Below, piece by piece: positions 9,755 through 18,555 of a stretch of DNA of 64,000 nucleotides (position 1 is its first letter; each line of letters opens with the position of its first letter). Below the pieces are notes generated by a model, which ran no database searches, was not told where the DNA came from, and saw only the letters and a list, made by a program, of their open reading frames with translations. The position numbers and the translations under genes are program-made. The stretch is from an uncultured Mailhella sp. (GTDB taxonomy: Bacteria; Desulfobacterota; Desulfovibrionia; Desulfovibrionales; Desulfovibrionaceae): assembly GCF_944324995.1 (NCBI RefSeq), contig NZ_CALUYL010000013.1:1-64000 (forward strand), read 5' to 3'.

Positions 9755-10567
9755 TCAGCGCCCGCCGTGTCCGTAAAGCAGCGCCCGGGTATAGGCGAGT
9801 CCGGCGCGGGCTTCCTGTTCGGGATCGGGGCCGGGCACGGCCTCCAGTCCGAGAAAGCCCTCGTAGCCTGCGCGCGCCAGGCAGTCCACCACGTCGCCGA
9901 GGGCCTGGCAGCCCAGCCCGGGCACGGCGCGCGTGTTCTCCACAAAATGCACGTGTCCTATGCGTCCGGCGGCCGCGCTCACGGCTCCGCACAGCGAGGC
10001 CTCCTCCATGTTCATGTGAAAGAGGTCGAGCAGCAGCGTGAGATTGGCGGGTTCCCCCGCCGCCTTCCACAGCTCCAGCGCCTGCGCCGTGGTGAGCACG
10101 GAATCGATTTCATAGCGGCAGATGGGCTCAAGCAGCACGTTCACGCCCATGCCCGCCGCAAGATCGCAGTAGCGGGCAAGCCCTTCGGCCATGTGCCGGA
10201 AGCTGTCCGGGCGCGCGTCGTGCCTGCCGCGCAGAAACCCCACGTTGGGCATGGTGTTCAGCACCGCGCACTGCTCCAGATGATACAGGGATCGCTCCAG
10301 AAGCTCGGGCAGGCGCTCCGGCACGTTGAGAAACAGCCCGTCCGCCATGAGATCGCCCTGCGAAGCCAGCATGGCGGCCTTCAGTCCGTTTTCGTCCAGC
10401 AGGCGACGCACCTTGACGGCGTCCGTGCCGCGCGGGTCGGGAAAGAAAAGATCCACGCCGTCGAAACCCATTTCCCCCAGCATGGGCAGATCGCGTTCCA
10501 ATCCGCCGCTGAACATGATCTGCGGCATGGGCGAAGGCGTTGCCGCCACGGAAATGCTTATCTTCAT
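9755..10567 (-). CDS. TIM-barrel sugar isomerase/epimerase (AP-endonuclease 2 superfamily)
   Basis: A 270-residue protein starting MKISISVAATPSP. Its start codon overlaps the stop of the upstream zinc dehydrogenase as ATGA, implying translational coupling. Family features are DGVDLFFPDP near residue 37, LLEPICRYEIDSV near 150, LLLDLFHMNMEE near 180, HVHFVEN near 205 and FLGLEAVP near 245; these supply the metal-binding Glu, Asp, His and Glu. Relatives include IolE, IolH, hydroxypyruvate isomerase and the 5-keto-L-gluconate epimerase IolO. In this setting an epimerase of a keto-sugar acid is the best guess. Confidence 0.75.
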   Translation of the reverse strand: MKISISVAATPSPMPQIMFSGGLERDLPMLGEMGFDGVDLFFPDPRGTDAVKVRRLLDENGLKAAMLASQGDLMADGLFLNVPERLPELLERSLYHLEQCAVLNTMPNVGFLRGRHDARPDSFRHMAEGLARYCDLAAGMGVNVLLEPICRYEIDSVLTTAQALELWKAAGEPANLTLLLDLFHMNMEEASLCGAVSAAAGRIGHVHFVENTRAVPGLGCQALGDVVDCLARAGYEGFLGLEAVPGPDPEQEARAGLAYTRALLYGHGGR

Positions 10568-11607
10568 GACTGTTCTCCCGGGGCGACAAGCACCACCTTC
10601 ATGGAACGGGTCTTGTCGGACGCAGTTAATATGGCCTCTTCCGCCCTCTCCAGCGGGAACACGGCGGTGACCAGCGGACGAATGTCCAGGCGGCCGCTTT
10701 CCACAAGACGCGCGGCCAGAGGAAATTCCTGATAGGCCCGCAGCGAGCCTTTGATCGTCACTTCCCGGCGTATGACCAGCGCGTTGATCGGATAGGGAAC
10801 CTCGTTGTCGAGCTGAAAGCCCACGTGAACCACGCATCCGCCCGTGCCCACGGCTTCAAGGCAGGACTGCATGCCGCCGCGCGAGCCCGACGCCTCGAAG
10901 CACACGCCGCAGCGGCCCCGCAGCGCCCGCATGCCTTCTGCGTCGGTCGCCTTCACGGTGCAATCGGCGCCGAGACGGCGCGCCACTTTCAGCGGAAAAT
11001 CCTCCATGTCGCTGATGGAAACGCTCGACGCGCCGTTCAGCCGGGCCACGGCCGCAATGAGGCAGCCCACGGGCCCCGCGCCGCTGATGAACACGTCCTT
11101 CCCGAACACGTTGCCCGCCCGGGAAAGCGCATGCAGCGCAATGGCGAGAGGCTCCACGCACGCGCCTATCTCAAAGGGCATGTCGCCTCCCACGACCACG
11201 CACTGCCTGGCCTGCACCAGCGGATATTCCGTCATCACGCCCTGCACGTGGGGCGTGCGCGCCGCCGAACCGTAGTAGCGCAGCGACGGGCAGAGATTCC
11301 TGCGCCCGGAACGGCAGTATTCGCACTCGCCGCATTCGTCCGTGGGGTTCACGATGACCCGGTCGCCGGGCCTCAGACCGATCACCCCGGGGCCGACCTT
11401 ATCCACCACGCCGCAGATCTCGTGCCCCAGCACCATGGGTTCCTTCACCACGGCGTCGCCCACGCGGCCGATGTGGTAGTAGTGAAGATCGCTGCCGCAT
11501 ATGCCCACGCCGCCCATTTTCAGGCGGACCATGCCCTCGCCGGGTTCCGGCACCGGGCGCTCCTCCACGCGCAGATCCTTAGCCGCATACAGCACGCATG
11601 CTTTCAT
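10564..11607 (-). CDS. Zinc-dependent dehydrogenase, L-idonate 5-dehydrogenase/sorbitol dehydrogenase-like
   Basis: A 347-residue medium-chain dehydrogenase. MKACVLYAAK was chosen as start because GGAG precedes it and upstream in-frame sequence is not protein-like. Catalytic zinc ligands lie in GICGSD and GHE. The structural zinc site CGECEYCRSGRRNLC is intact, and the Rossmann motif is GAGPVGCLIA. GSDLHYYHIGRVGDAVVKEP is typical of IdnD-like enzymes that oxidise L-idonate to 5-ketogluconate. It overlaps the downstream isomerase gene by 4 bases. Other polyols remain possible substrates. Confidence 0.82.
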   Translation of the reverse strand: MKACVLYAAKDLRVEERPVPEPGEGMVRLKMGGVGICGSDLHYYHIGRVGDAVVKEPMVLGHEICGVVDKVGPGVIGLRPGDRVIVNPTDECGECEYCRSGRRNLCPSLRYYGSAARTPHVQGVMTEYPLVQARQCVVVGGDMPFEIGACVEPLAIALHALSRAGNVFGKDVFISGAGPVGCLIAAVARLNGASSVSISDMEDFPLKVARRLGADCTVKATDAEGMRALRGRCGVCFEASGSRGGMQSCLEAVGTGGCVVHVGFQLDNEVPYPINALVIRREVTIKGSLRAYQEFPLAARLVESGRLDIRPLVTAVFPLERAEEAILTASDKTRSMKVVLVAPGEQS

Positions 11608-11639
11608 GACCACTCCTTTCCGCTCCCTTCTCAGCGGAC

Positions 11640-11675
11640 AGAACGTCGTGCGGGGAGGGGACTCCCCCTCCCGGT
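11640..11675 (-). repeat. Intercistronic hairpin between iolC-like and idnD-like genes
   Basis: On the minus strand GGGAGGGG and CCCTCCC-type arms pair across the short loop GAGT just after the kinase/aldolase gene. There is no T-run, so it is more likely an mRNA-stability or processing element than a terminator. Confidence 0.4.
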
Positions 11676-11685
11676 TCATGAGGTC

Positions 11686-13590
11686 TTATCGGTGATTCCA
11701 GCTTTCAATCAGACGGCTGAACGCGTCCTTCATGGCCTGCACGGCTTCGTCGTCGCCGATTTCGCCGGCAAGCCAGCGCTGCGCAGGCGCGCGGAAGATG
11801 CTGCGGCCGATGGCAAAGCCCAGCACGCGCTCGTCGCGGGGAATGTGGGCAAAGGCCTGACGCAGTTCCTGTTCCGAAGCGTTGTTGCCGAGAATGAGTA
11901 TGCCGCGGCAGTAGGGATCGTGACGCATGATGAGCTCTTCCATGCGGGCCCAGGTCTCTTCCCGTTCCGGAGGCAGAATCTTCCAGTAGTCGGGATACAC
12001 GCCCATGACGTAGCACTGCTCCATCCAGGCCAGCAGATCCGTGTCCCTGTCGCCGCCTTCGGGAATGAATTCCAGAAGCAGTTCGTGCCCCGTGCCGCGG
12101 GACGCGGAAAAGAGACGGCGAAGCTGCTTTTCGTTCTCTTCCCGCACGGCCTGCGCGTCGGAGGCCTGCGGACGGAACAGGCATTTCACCACATGGTTCT
12201 CCGGCCAGCTCTGCAGCGTGGAGCCCACGTCGGGCAGGCCCTCGAAGGCCAGCGGAGAAACGTTGGTGCGCTCAATGCAACGCCCCACCCACACCGGATG
12301 GTGATTACTCTCCAAAAGCACGTCCAGCCCGTAGGTGTCGTCGGCAAGAATGCCTATCTGATTGCCCGAAGACACGGGATCTCCGGCCACTTCCAGCGCC
12401 GCCTTGTAGATGAGCTGCTTGAAGGCGGCAATATCCTTGTCGGAACGGCCGTACTCGTCCGCAAGCTGACGGAACACCAGACGATGATCGAAGGCCAGCA
12501 CGGCCAGATCGTGCCACTTGACGCGCCGGTTCGTGGACCAGTGAATCTGTTCCAGCATGGCGTCGTGCCGCAGCCATTTTTCCTTGCTGCCGTGCTCCAG
12601 GAAGTACTGCATTTCCGTCCAGCTCGGATAGGCCGAAGAGCAGCCCAGGCGGGAAACCGCAAACGCGCCCGCGGCGTTGGCGTAGCGGCAGCAGGTGGCA
12701 AGATCCTCGCCGCGCAGCCAGCCGCGCAGAAAGCCCGACATGAAGCCGTCGCCCGCGCCGATGGAGTTGAACACCTTGACGGGGAAGCCGGGCTGCACCA
12801 CGTCGTCGGTGAAGCTGTCGGGAATGTCGCCGTCAAGCGCGGCGCATCCGCGATCGCCGAGCTTGTGGATGAGCACGGCCTTTGTCATGCGACGCACTTC
12901 GCGCAGGGCGGCGATGGCTTCCGTCTTGCCGCTCGCAATGAAGTATTCCTCTTCCGTGCCCACGATGAGGTCAAAATACGGCAGAACCTTGCGGTATTCA
13001 CTGGTCACGCGCTCCGAAGCCTGGGCCCAGCGGCTGGAACCGGCGTCGTGGCCCTGCAGTCCCCAGAGGTTGGGGCGGAAGTCGATGTCCAGAATGCAGC
13101 GCAGCCCCAGCGACCTGGCCGTTTCCAGAATCTTCATGGTGGCGGCGCGCACGCCTTCCTGCGAGAGATGAATGCCGGTCACGAGCACGGCCTTGGCCTG
13201 CGCCAGATAGTCGGGATCAATGTCTTCCGGCCGGAGTCCCATGTCGGCGCAGTTTTCCCGGTACTGGATGAGCGGAAAGTCGTCCTTGCCGCGTATGCTG
13301 AGCAGCACCATGGCCGTGAGTCTGGCCGGATCGGTCTTGATGCGGCTGACGTCCACGCCTTCGCAGGCGAGCTGCCACTTGATGTAGTCGCCGTTGCCTT
13401 CCTTGCCCACGGCCGTGATGGCGCCCACCTTCAGGCCCAGACGGGACGTGCCTATGGCGATGTTCATGGGGCTGCCCCCCACGGACTTGGAGAAAGTCAT
13501 GGCTCTCTCCAGCGGCACGCCGAACTCGCCGCTGTACATATCCACACAGGATCGACCGATGCAGATCAAATCAAACTTTTTCTCTACCAT
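11686..13590 (-). CDS. iolC: IolC-type sugar-acid kinase fused to DUF2090 aldolase-like domain
   Basis: A 634-residue two-domain protein. Residues 1 to about 335 are a PfkB-family kinase (GGSPMNIAIGTSRLG near 45; catalytic GAGDGFMSGFLRG near 275). Residues about 345-634 form the DUF2090 domain, related to class I aldolases. Such fusions are annotated as 5-dehydro-2-deoxygluconokinase plus its phospho-aldolase of myo-inositol catabolism, yielding DHAP and malonate semialdehyde. No other iol core gene (iolG, iolE, iolD, iolA) is recognisable here; idn-like dehydrogenases surround it instead, so the true substrate may differ. The ATG at 13590, 9 bases after GGAG, is preferred over the TTG at 13599. 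Confidence 0.85.
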   Translation of the reverse strand: MVEKKFDLICIGRSCVDMYSGEFGVPLERAMTFSKSVGGSPMNIAIGTSRLGLKVGAITAVGKEGNGDYIKWQLACEGVDVSRIKTDPARLTAMVLLSIRGKDDFPLIQYRENCADMGLRPEDIDPDYLAQAKAVLVTGIHLSQEGVRAATMKILETARSLGLRCILDIDFRPNLWGLQGHDAGSSRWAQASERVTSEYRKVLPYFDLIVGTEEEYFIASGKTEAIAALREVRRMTKAVLIHKLGDRGCAALDGDIPDSFTDDVVQPGFPVKVFNSIGAGDGFMSGFLRGWLRGEDLATCCRYANAAGAFAVSRLGCSSAYPSWTEMQYFLEHGSKEKWLRHDAMLEQIHWSTNRRVKWHDLAVLAFDHRLVFRQLADEYGRSDKDIAAFKQLIYKAALEVAGDPVSSGNQIGILADDTYGLDVLLESNHHPVWVGRCIERTNVSPLAFEGLPDVGSTLQSWPENHVVKCLFRPQASDAQAVREENEKQLRRLFSASRGTGHELLLEFIPEGGDRDTDLLAWMEQCYVMGVYPDYWKILPPEREETWARMEELIMRHDPYCRGILILGNNASEQELRQAFAHIPRDERVLGFAIGRSIFRAPAQRWLAGEIGDDEAVQAMKDAFSRLIESWNHR

Positions 13591-13744
13591 GTCCGACAAC
13601 TCCGGAATTGAAAATGATGCAATATGACACAGTTATACATGATGGTCCCGTTTTTTGAGGACAAAGGTCCCCTGCGGCGGTCCGCCGGAAGGCAGCCGGC
13701 AGACCCCGAAGACAAGGGCCGAAGACCCGAGGATGAAGCGTGAA

Positions 13745-15025
13745 TTACATTCCCAGCAGACGGGGAAGGATGAGCGGAATGTCCTGGAAGATGATGAGCA
13801 GAATGATGAAGGCGATGATGAGCAGCATGTACGGGAACGCGCCCCTGGCCACGCGCTCGAACGTGATTCCCGACAGTTTTTGCGCAATGAACAGGTTTAC
13901 CCCGAGCGGCGGCGAAAGCAGCGCGACTTCGTTGGTGATGACCCAGAAGATGCCGAAGAACACGGGATCGATGCCCACACGCAGCACGAGCGGCAGGAAG
14001 ATGGGCGCCAGAATGACGATGGTGGCCAGCGTTTCCATGAACATGCCGAGGAAGAGCAGCAGCAGGCCGATGAGGATGAGGATGACGTAGGGATTGTCGG
14101 TGAGGGTGATCATCCAGTTCGCAAGCAGGTGCGGAATGCGCTGCATGGTGAGGATGCGGCCGAACAGCGTGGACACGCCGAGCACGATGATGATGCTGCC
14201 CGCCGAGGCGTTGGTCATCTTGATGGCGTCCCAGATCTCGGCGATCTTCAGCTCGCGGGTGATGAACATGCCGACGAACAGAGAGTAGAAAATGGCGATG
14301 ACCGAGGCTTCCACGGGAGTGCAGATGCCCGCGTAGATGCCGCCGAGAATGATGACCGGCGCCATGAGGGAGAAGAAGCTCTTGCGAAGCTGCGGCCAGA
14401 ACTTGAGTTCGCCGTCGGTGGCAATGGTGCCGCGGAAGCCGGCGCGTCTGGCCAGCACGTAGGCCATGACCATCATGAAGAAACCCAGAAGGAAGCCGGG
14501 CACGAAGCCTGCGGTGAAGAGCTTGGAAATGGAGGTGCTGGCAATGATGCCGTAAATGATCATGGGGTTGCTCGGCGGAATGAGAATGCCGAGCGTGCCG
14601 CCCGTGGCGCAGACGCCCGCCGCGTATTCGGGAGAGTAGCCGCGGCGCACCATGGTGGGAATCATGATGGAGCCCATGGCGGCCACGGTGCCGGGACCGG
14701 AACCGATCATGGCGGCGAAGAAGAGGCAGCCGAGAATGGTGGTGATGCCGAGACCGCCCTGAATGCGGCCCACGAAAATCTGCGCCATGTCAACGATCTG
14801 CCGGGCCATGCCGCCCTTTTCCATGAGCGCGCCGGCAAAGATGAAGCCCACCACCGCAAGCAGCGGGAACATGTCCATGACCTTGCACATGTCCAGCGCG
14901 ATGATGCTCATGGGAATGTTGCTGAAGAAGAGCACCGCCACCGAGGCCACGCCGAGAGAAACGAAGATGGGGCAGCCCACGATGAGGCATGCGGCCATGA
15001 CTATCCACAGAAGAAGGTCGGTCAT
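13745..15025 (-). CDS. dctM: TRAP transporter large membrane subunit DctM
   Basis: A 426-residue, very hydrophobic protein of about 12 membrane segments, of the DctM/SiaM family that carries the sodium-coupled transport path. Conserved segments include GSGPGTVAAMGSIMIP, GGTLGILIPPSNPMI and GMFMETLATIVILAP. It begins 3 bases after the dctQ stop, so the two are translated together. It belongs to the dctP-dctQ-dctM uptake operon; the downstream iolC/idn genes on the same strand suggest a sugar acid as cargo. Confidence 0.95.
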   Translation of the reverse strand: MTDLLLWIVMAACLIVGCPIFVSLGVASVAVLFFSNIPMSIIALDMCKVMDMFPLLAVVGFIFAGALMEKGGMARQIVDMAQIFVGRIQGGLGITTILGCLFFAAMIGSGPGTVAAMGSIMIPTMVRRGYSPEYAAGVCATGGTLGILIPPSNPMIIYGIIASTSISKLFTAGFVPGFLLGFFMMVMAYVLARRAGFRGTIATDGELKFWPQLRKSFFSLMAPVIILGGIYAGICTPVEASVIAIFYSLFVGMFITRELKIAEIWDAIKMTNASAGSIIIVLGVSTLFGRILTMQRIPHLLANWMITLTDNPYVILILIGLLLLFLGMFMETLATIVILAPIFLPLVLRVGIDPVFFGIFWVITNEVALLSPPLGVNLFIAQKLSGITFERVARGAFPYMLLIIAFIILLIIFQDIPLILPRLLGM

Positions 15026-15028
15026 AGG

Positions 15029-15535
15029 CTAGCCCTCCTCAACGACCTGGGTATCCAGAATGGAAATTTCGCCGCGGAAATGACGCACCCAGCGCTGAAT
15101 GATGCGGAACGTCAGCAGGCAGAAGGCCAGCGGCACGGCAACGTACACATAGCGCATGTCGAGGAGCATGGCGCCGGAATACATGGGACGGGCAGCCATG
15201 CCGTCGATGAGCTTGATCCCTTCCCAGATGACCATGATATTGAAACCTATCCAGAGCAGATCCGACACCATGAGCAGCGCAAGCCTGGCTTTGGTCGAAA
15301 GGTACTGGAGGTGAGCTGTCACGCGGATGTGGCCGCCCTTGAGAGCCACGAGGCTGGCGGCAAAGTACACAAGATACAGAAACATGAATCGGCACAGTTC
15401 TTCGGAAACGGTCAGGCCGTACCCGAACACGAAACGAACCACCACCTGCGCCATGAGCATGGTCACGATGCTGACAAGAAGAATGGCGCACACAACATCT
15501 TCAAAATTCCTGTCGAGCCACTTCAACACTTTCAT
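15029..15535 (-). CDS. dctQ: TRAP transporter small membrane subunit DctQ
   Basis: A 168-residue protein with four membrane segments; the segment SEELCRFMFLYLVYFAASL is typical of DctQ. The ATG at 15535 is chosen because GGAGGC lies 5 bases upstream; a GTG at 15571 would fall within the preceding hairpin. It joins DctM in the membrane and links it to the binding protein. A hairpin with a T-run separates it from dctP. Confidence 0.9.
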   Translation of the reverse strand: MKVLKWLDRNFEDVVCAILLVSIVTMLMAQVVVRFVFGYGLTVSEELCRFMFLYLVYFAASLVALKGGHIRVTAHLQYLSTKARLALLMVSDLLWIGFNIMVIWEGIKLIDGMAARPMYSGAMLLDMRYVYVAVPLAFCLLTFRIIQRWVRHFRGEISILDTQVVEEG

Positions 15536-15545
15536 AGTTGCCTCC

Positions 15546-15580
15546 GAAAAATCCCGGAGAGCTCGCCGCACTCCGGGACT
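15546..15580 (-). terminator. Attenuating hairpin between dctP and dctQM
   Basis: On the minus strand CCCGGAG (15577-15571) pairs with CTCCGGG (15559-15553) across an 11-base loop, followed by ATTTTT. It ends right at the ribosome site of dctQ. It has the form of a partial terminator that would keep the binding-protein mRNA more abundant than the membrane-subunit mRNA. Confidence 0.65.
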
Positions 15581-15589
15581 CGCTGATCT

Positions 15590-16603
15590 CTACCGGGGAA
15601 GCTCGCGACCGAGGGTCTTCATGAAGGCTTCCACAATGGCCATGTTCTTGATCTGAGGATAGAACTGCGGCCAGATGGCCATGGCGCGCGACATCCACTG
15701 GTCTTCATCGGTGGGCACGCCGCAGAAGACCATGCCCTTGTCCTTCAGGAACTGACGGGACATGGCTTCCTGCTTCTTGAGCTCTTCGCGCATTTCCACG
15801 GTGACTTCATGACCGGACTTGACGAGCACGTCCTGCACGTCCTTGGGGAGGGAACGCAGCCAGGAGGCGTTCACCACCAGCGGACCGGTCCACAGCTTGT
15901 AGTGCGGTTCGGTGATGTACTTCTGAATTTCATAGAAGCGGTTGGTGGCAATGGACACCAGCGGATTATCCTGACCATCGACAACGCGCTGCTGCACGGC
16001 GTTGAAGGTTTCGTCCCAGGCGAGCGGCACGGGTTCGGTGCCCCAGGCGCGATACACGCCGATCATCTGCGGGTTGTTGGGCACGCGGATCTTCACCTTG
16101 GCAAGATCGGCCAGAGTGGTGATGGGCATCTTGCTGTTGGTGATGTAGCGGAAGCCCTGGGAATGCCACACCAGCGCGATGTTGCCGCATTCCTTTTCCA
16201 TGTTTTCGTTGATGACGTCCCAGTTTTCGTCAACGCACTTGTCGAACTCTTCCACGCTCTTGAAAATGTAGGGCAGATCGAAGGCGCCGAGAGAGGGAGC
16301 AAACACGGAGGCATTGTTCACCGCGAGAATGGCCATCTGCACGATGCCCTGCTGCACGTCCTGGAAGGCTCTGTCTTCGGAGCCGAGCTGTCCGGCGGGA
16401 TATTCCTGAATTTCGATGCGGTCCGTGCCGAGAGCGCCTTCCACCTTGCTTTTCAGCTTGGTCACTATGGTGTGGTAGGGATCCATGTCCGACGGCGTGT
16501 TGCTGTGGCTGAGCCGGACGATGATCTTGTCCGAAGCCTCAGCGTGCGCGGATATGCCGGTCACCAAACAGCAGGCCAGTAACAATACGGTTAAAGCACG
16601 CAT
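15590..16603 (-). CDS. dctP: TRAP transporter periplasmic binding protein DctP
   Basis: A 337-residue binding protein with Sec signal peptide (residues 1-23, ISAHAEA). Typical DctP features: LSHSNTPSDMDPYHT, EYPAGQLGSEDRAFQDVQQG near 70, RYITNSKMP near 150, and KIRVPNN near 170 with the Arg that salt-bridges substrate carboxylates. The family binds organic acids; the neighbouring idn/iol-like enzymes suggest a sugar acid. An AGAGAGG ribosome site precedes the ATG. It is the first gene of the minus-strand catabolic run. Confidence 0.95.
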   Translation of the reverse strand: MRALTVLLLACCLVTGISAHAEASDKIIVRLSHSNTPSDMDPYHTIVTKLKSKVEGALGTDRIEIQEYPAGQLGSEDRAFQDVQQGIVQMAILAVNNASVFAPSLGAFDLPYIFKSVEEFDKCVDENWDVINENMEKECGNIALVWHSQGFRYITNSKMPITTLADLAKVKIRVPNNPQMIGVYRAWGTEPVPLAWDETFNAVQQRVVDGQDNPLVSIATNRFYEIQKYITEPHYKLWTGPLVVNASWLRSLPKDVQDVLVKSGHEVTVEMREELKKQEAMSRQFLKDKGMVFCGVPTDEDQWMSRAMAIWPQFYPQIKNMAIVEAFMKTLGRELPR

Positions 16604-16620
16604 AGAAAACCTCTCTGGTT

Positions 16621-16638
16621 ATTTGTTGGCAAACAAAT
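16621..16638. promoter_or_regulatory. Candidate operator palindrome before dctP
   Basis: ATTTGTT (16621-16627) and AACAAAT (16632-16638) form a perfect 7-bp inverted repeat with a 4-base spacer, 18 bases upstream of the dctP start codon. It could be the site of the neighbouring DeoR-family repressor, though no binding evidence exists. Confidence 0.4.
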
Positions 16639-16667
16639 CCACCTCTGACTTTTCAAGGTTAATCAAG

Positions 16668-16695
16668 CAATTACAAAAAAAATAATTCGTGTCAA
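16668..16695 (-). promoter_or_regulatory. Candidate sigma-70 promoter of dctP operon
   Basis: On the minus strand TTGACA (16695-16690) is followed after 16 bases by TAATTG (16673-16668), about 65 bases before the dctP start and just upstream of the palindrome. The -35 is perfect, the -10 weak. Confidence 0.4.
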
Positions 16696-16894
16696 TAAAC
16701 AATAAAAAAATTGATTGCAACTTAACAAACTTTTTTTCATGTTCATAGGGTAACAATAATGAAATTCAATAATTTCAATAAAATATAAAAATTACCCATG
16801 TTACAGATGATTACAGAATGTAATATTTTTTACATTTTTTCGCGTAAAAATCCGGCCCGACCTTCCCTCCGATTTTTCTGTAAAATTCTGCAAT

Positions 16895-16930
16895 AAAAAA
16901 GGGCTTTGCCGAAAGTAGCGACAAAGCCCT
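16895..16930 (-). terminator. Rho-independent terminator downstream of deoR
   Basis: On the minus strand GGGCTTTG pairs with CAAAGCCC (stems 16929-16922 and 16908-16901), followed by TTTTTT. It lies about 160 bases beyond the deoR stop and shields the dctP control region from read-through. Confidence 0.85.
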
Positions 16931-17087
16931 CAACTGTTCTTCAAAAATATCGTCTTATACAATACGAAACGCGTTCATTTCCCTGCAAAAAATGTTTACT
17001 GGTGTACAAAACAAACAAATAACATATTTTTTATGCGAAAAAAATCGACAATATGCGTGTAAACGGACAATTTTTGCATTTCAAAGC

Positions 17088-17849
17088 TCAGCAGGTAACA
17101 ATATTGACCCCTGATTTTTCAGCCAGCTCCGACAGTCTTGCCGGTATGGGCTCGCAGGTAAAGAGCATGTCCACGCTCTTCATGGGCGCAAACCGTATCA
17201 CGGCATGACGCCCGAACTTGCCCGGACTCACGGCCAGCAGCACCTTGCCCGAATGCCGCATCATGGCCTGCGCCACGCTCACGTCCGCGGTGTGAAAGTC
17301 CACCAGGCAGCCGTCGCTCTCGTTGATGCCGCCCGCGCTGGTGATGAGGTAGTCGCACTGAAAGCCGTTCACGAAGTCAATGGTGGATTCCCCCACCAGC
17401 CCGTGACTGCTCTTGCGCATGTAGCCCGACGTGAGCACCACCTCGAAGTCCGACTTCTTGTTCAGCGTCAGCGCCGCCACGGTGTTGTTGGTGATGATCA
17501 TGAGGCCCGAACGGCACAAAAGCGCGTTGGCTATCACTTCCGTCGTGGTTCCCAGCGTCAGGAAGATGGAGCAGTTGTCCGGAATGTATTCGGCAATGGC
17601 GCGGGCAATGCGCTCCTTGTCCTTCAAATCTTCCACCTGCCGCTTCTCGTAGGAACTGTTCAGGATGGTCGTGCGGTAGCTGGCCCCGCCGGGACGACGT
17701 TCCAGCATGCCCTGTCTGTCCATGACGGCGAGATCGCGCCGGATGGTCTGCGACGACACGCCGAGCTCCTCGGCCAGCGAGTCAATAGACACGTAGCCGC
17801 TGCGCATCACGGCGTAGAGAATGATTTCCTGTCTTTTTTCCTGTTTCAT
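17088..17849 (-). CDS. DeoR-family transcriptional regulator
   Basis: A 253-residue regulator. The N-terminal winged helix (SIDSLAEELGVSSQTIRRDL, residues about 20-39) is followed by the DeoRC sugar-phosphate-sensing domain with TLGTTTEVIANAL near 95, ITNN near 115, and LITSAGGINESDG near 165. The ATG at 17849 overlaps the stop of the upstream phosphatase gene (ATGA), so the two are coupled. Position next to the dctP control region makes it the likely repressor of the TRAP/sugar-acid operon, responding to a phosphorylated intermediate such as the IolC product. Confidence 0.9.
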   Translation of the reverse strand: MKQEKRQEIILYAVMRSGYVSIDSLAEELGVSSQTIRRDLAVMDRQGMLERRPGGASYRTTILNSSYEKRQVEDLKDKERIARAIAEYIPDNCSIFLTLGTTTEVIANALLCRSGLMIITNNTVAALTLNKKSDFEVVLTSGYMRKSSHGLVGESTIDFVNGFQCDYLITSAGGINESDGCLVDFHTADVSVAQAMMRHSGKVLLAVSPGKFGRHAVIRFAPMKSVDMLFTCEPIPARLSELAEKSGVNIVTC

Positions 17850-18532
17850 GGCTGCATTCCCGCCGGACGCATTTCCGGCCACGCGAACATCCGTTCCCAG
17901 CCCTCGTCTTCCACCACGAAGTCGGGCTTTTCCCCGAGCAGCACATCCTTCCGGCCGTAGCCGTACAGCGCCGCCGCGGTGCGCGCCCCCGCCTCACGGC
18001 CGCCGGAAATGTCGAGCCTGGAATCCCCCACCATCAGGGCCGAGGATGCGCTCAGTCCGTGCCGCTCCATGAGCATGTCCAGCATCTCGCGCTTGGAAAG
18101 GCTGCGGCCGGCCACGGAATCGCGGCTGGCCACGTCGGTGAACAGGGGCAGCAGGCCCTTGCGCTCCAGAAGACGCCGCGTCACCTTTTCCGGCTTGTTC
18201 GTGGCCACAAAGGCGGGCACGCCCTGTTCCCTGAGTGAGTGCAGCAGGCCGGGAATGCCGGAAAACACGCGGCTGCGGGCGTAGTCGTCCACACGGTAGA
18301 GCGCGCGATAGGCCAGCACCAGCTCCGCCCGGAATTCGGGAGACACCGAAGGCGCCACGGCTTCAAAAATCTCTTCGAGCGGCGGTCCGATGAGGTGAAA
18401 ATCCATGGGGGGCACGTCAAGTCCCGCATCCATGAGCACCTGACGAATCAGATGGAGAATGTCCGGCGCGGAATCAACAAGCGTTCCGTCCAGGTCGAAA
18501 AATACGGCGGAAAAGCGGAGGGTCGGCGTCAT
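17846..18532 (-). CDS. HAD-family phosphatase, phosphoglycolate phosphatase-like
   Basis: A 228-residue HAD hydrolase. The motifs are FFDLDGTLVDSAPD (nucleophile Asp near residue 12), TNKP (motif II) and MVGDSRLDI (motif IV), with a helical cap after motif I as in Gph/PGP enzymes. It removes phosphate from small phospho-compounds; the substrate is not evident. Translational coupling to the DeoR regulator suggests a link to sugar-phosphate sensing or detoxification. The ribosome site before MTPTLRFS is weak. Confidence 0.8.
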   Translation of the reverse strand: MTPTLRFSAVFFDLDGTLVDSAPDILHLIRQVLMDAGLDVPPMDFHLIGPPLEEIFEAVAPSVSPEFRAELVLAYRALYRVDDYARSRVFSGIPGLLHSLREQGVPAFVATNKPEKVTRRLLERKGLLPLFTDVASRDSVAGRSLSKREMLDMLMERHGLSASSALMVGDSRLDISGGREAGARTAAALYGYGRKDVLLGEKPDFVVEDEGWERMFAWPEMRPAGMQP

Positions 18533-18555
18533 GGCAGAAGCGGGAGTTGAATGAC

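Larger units (their letters stand above)
16604..17087. other. 484-bp A/T-rich regulatory region before dctP
   Basis: This stretch is strikingly A/T-rich compared with its surroundings and holds no gene. It contains a palindrome next to the dctP start, a -35-like TTGACA on the minus strand, and the terminator of the deoR operon in its middle. The A/T bias and length suggest the main control region of the TRAP/sugar-acid operon. Confidence 0.6.
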
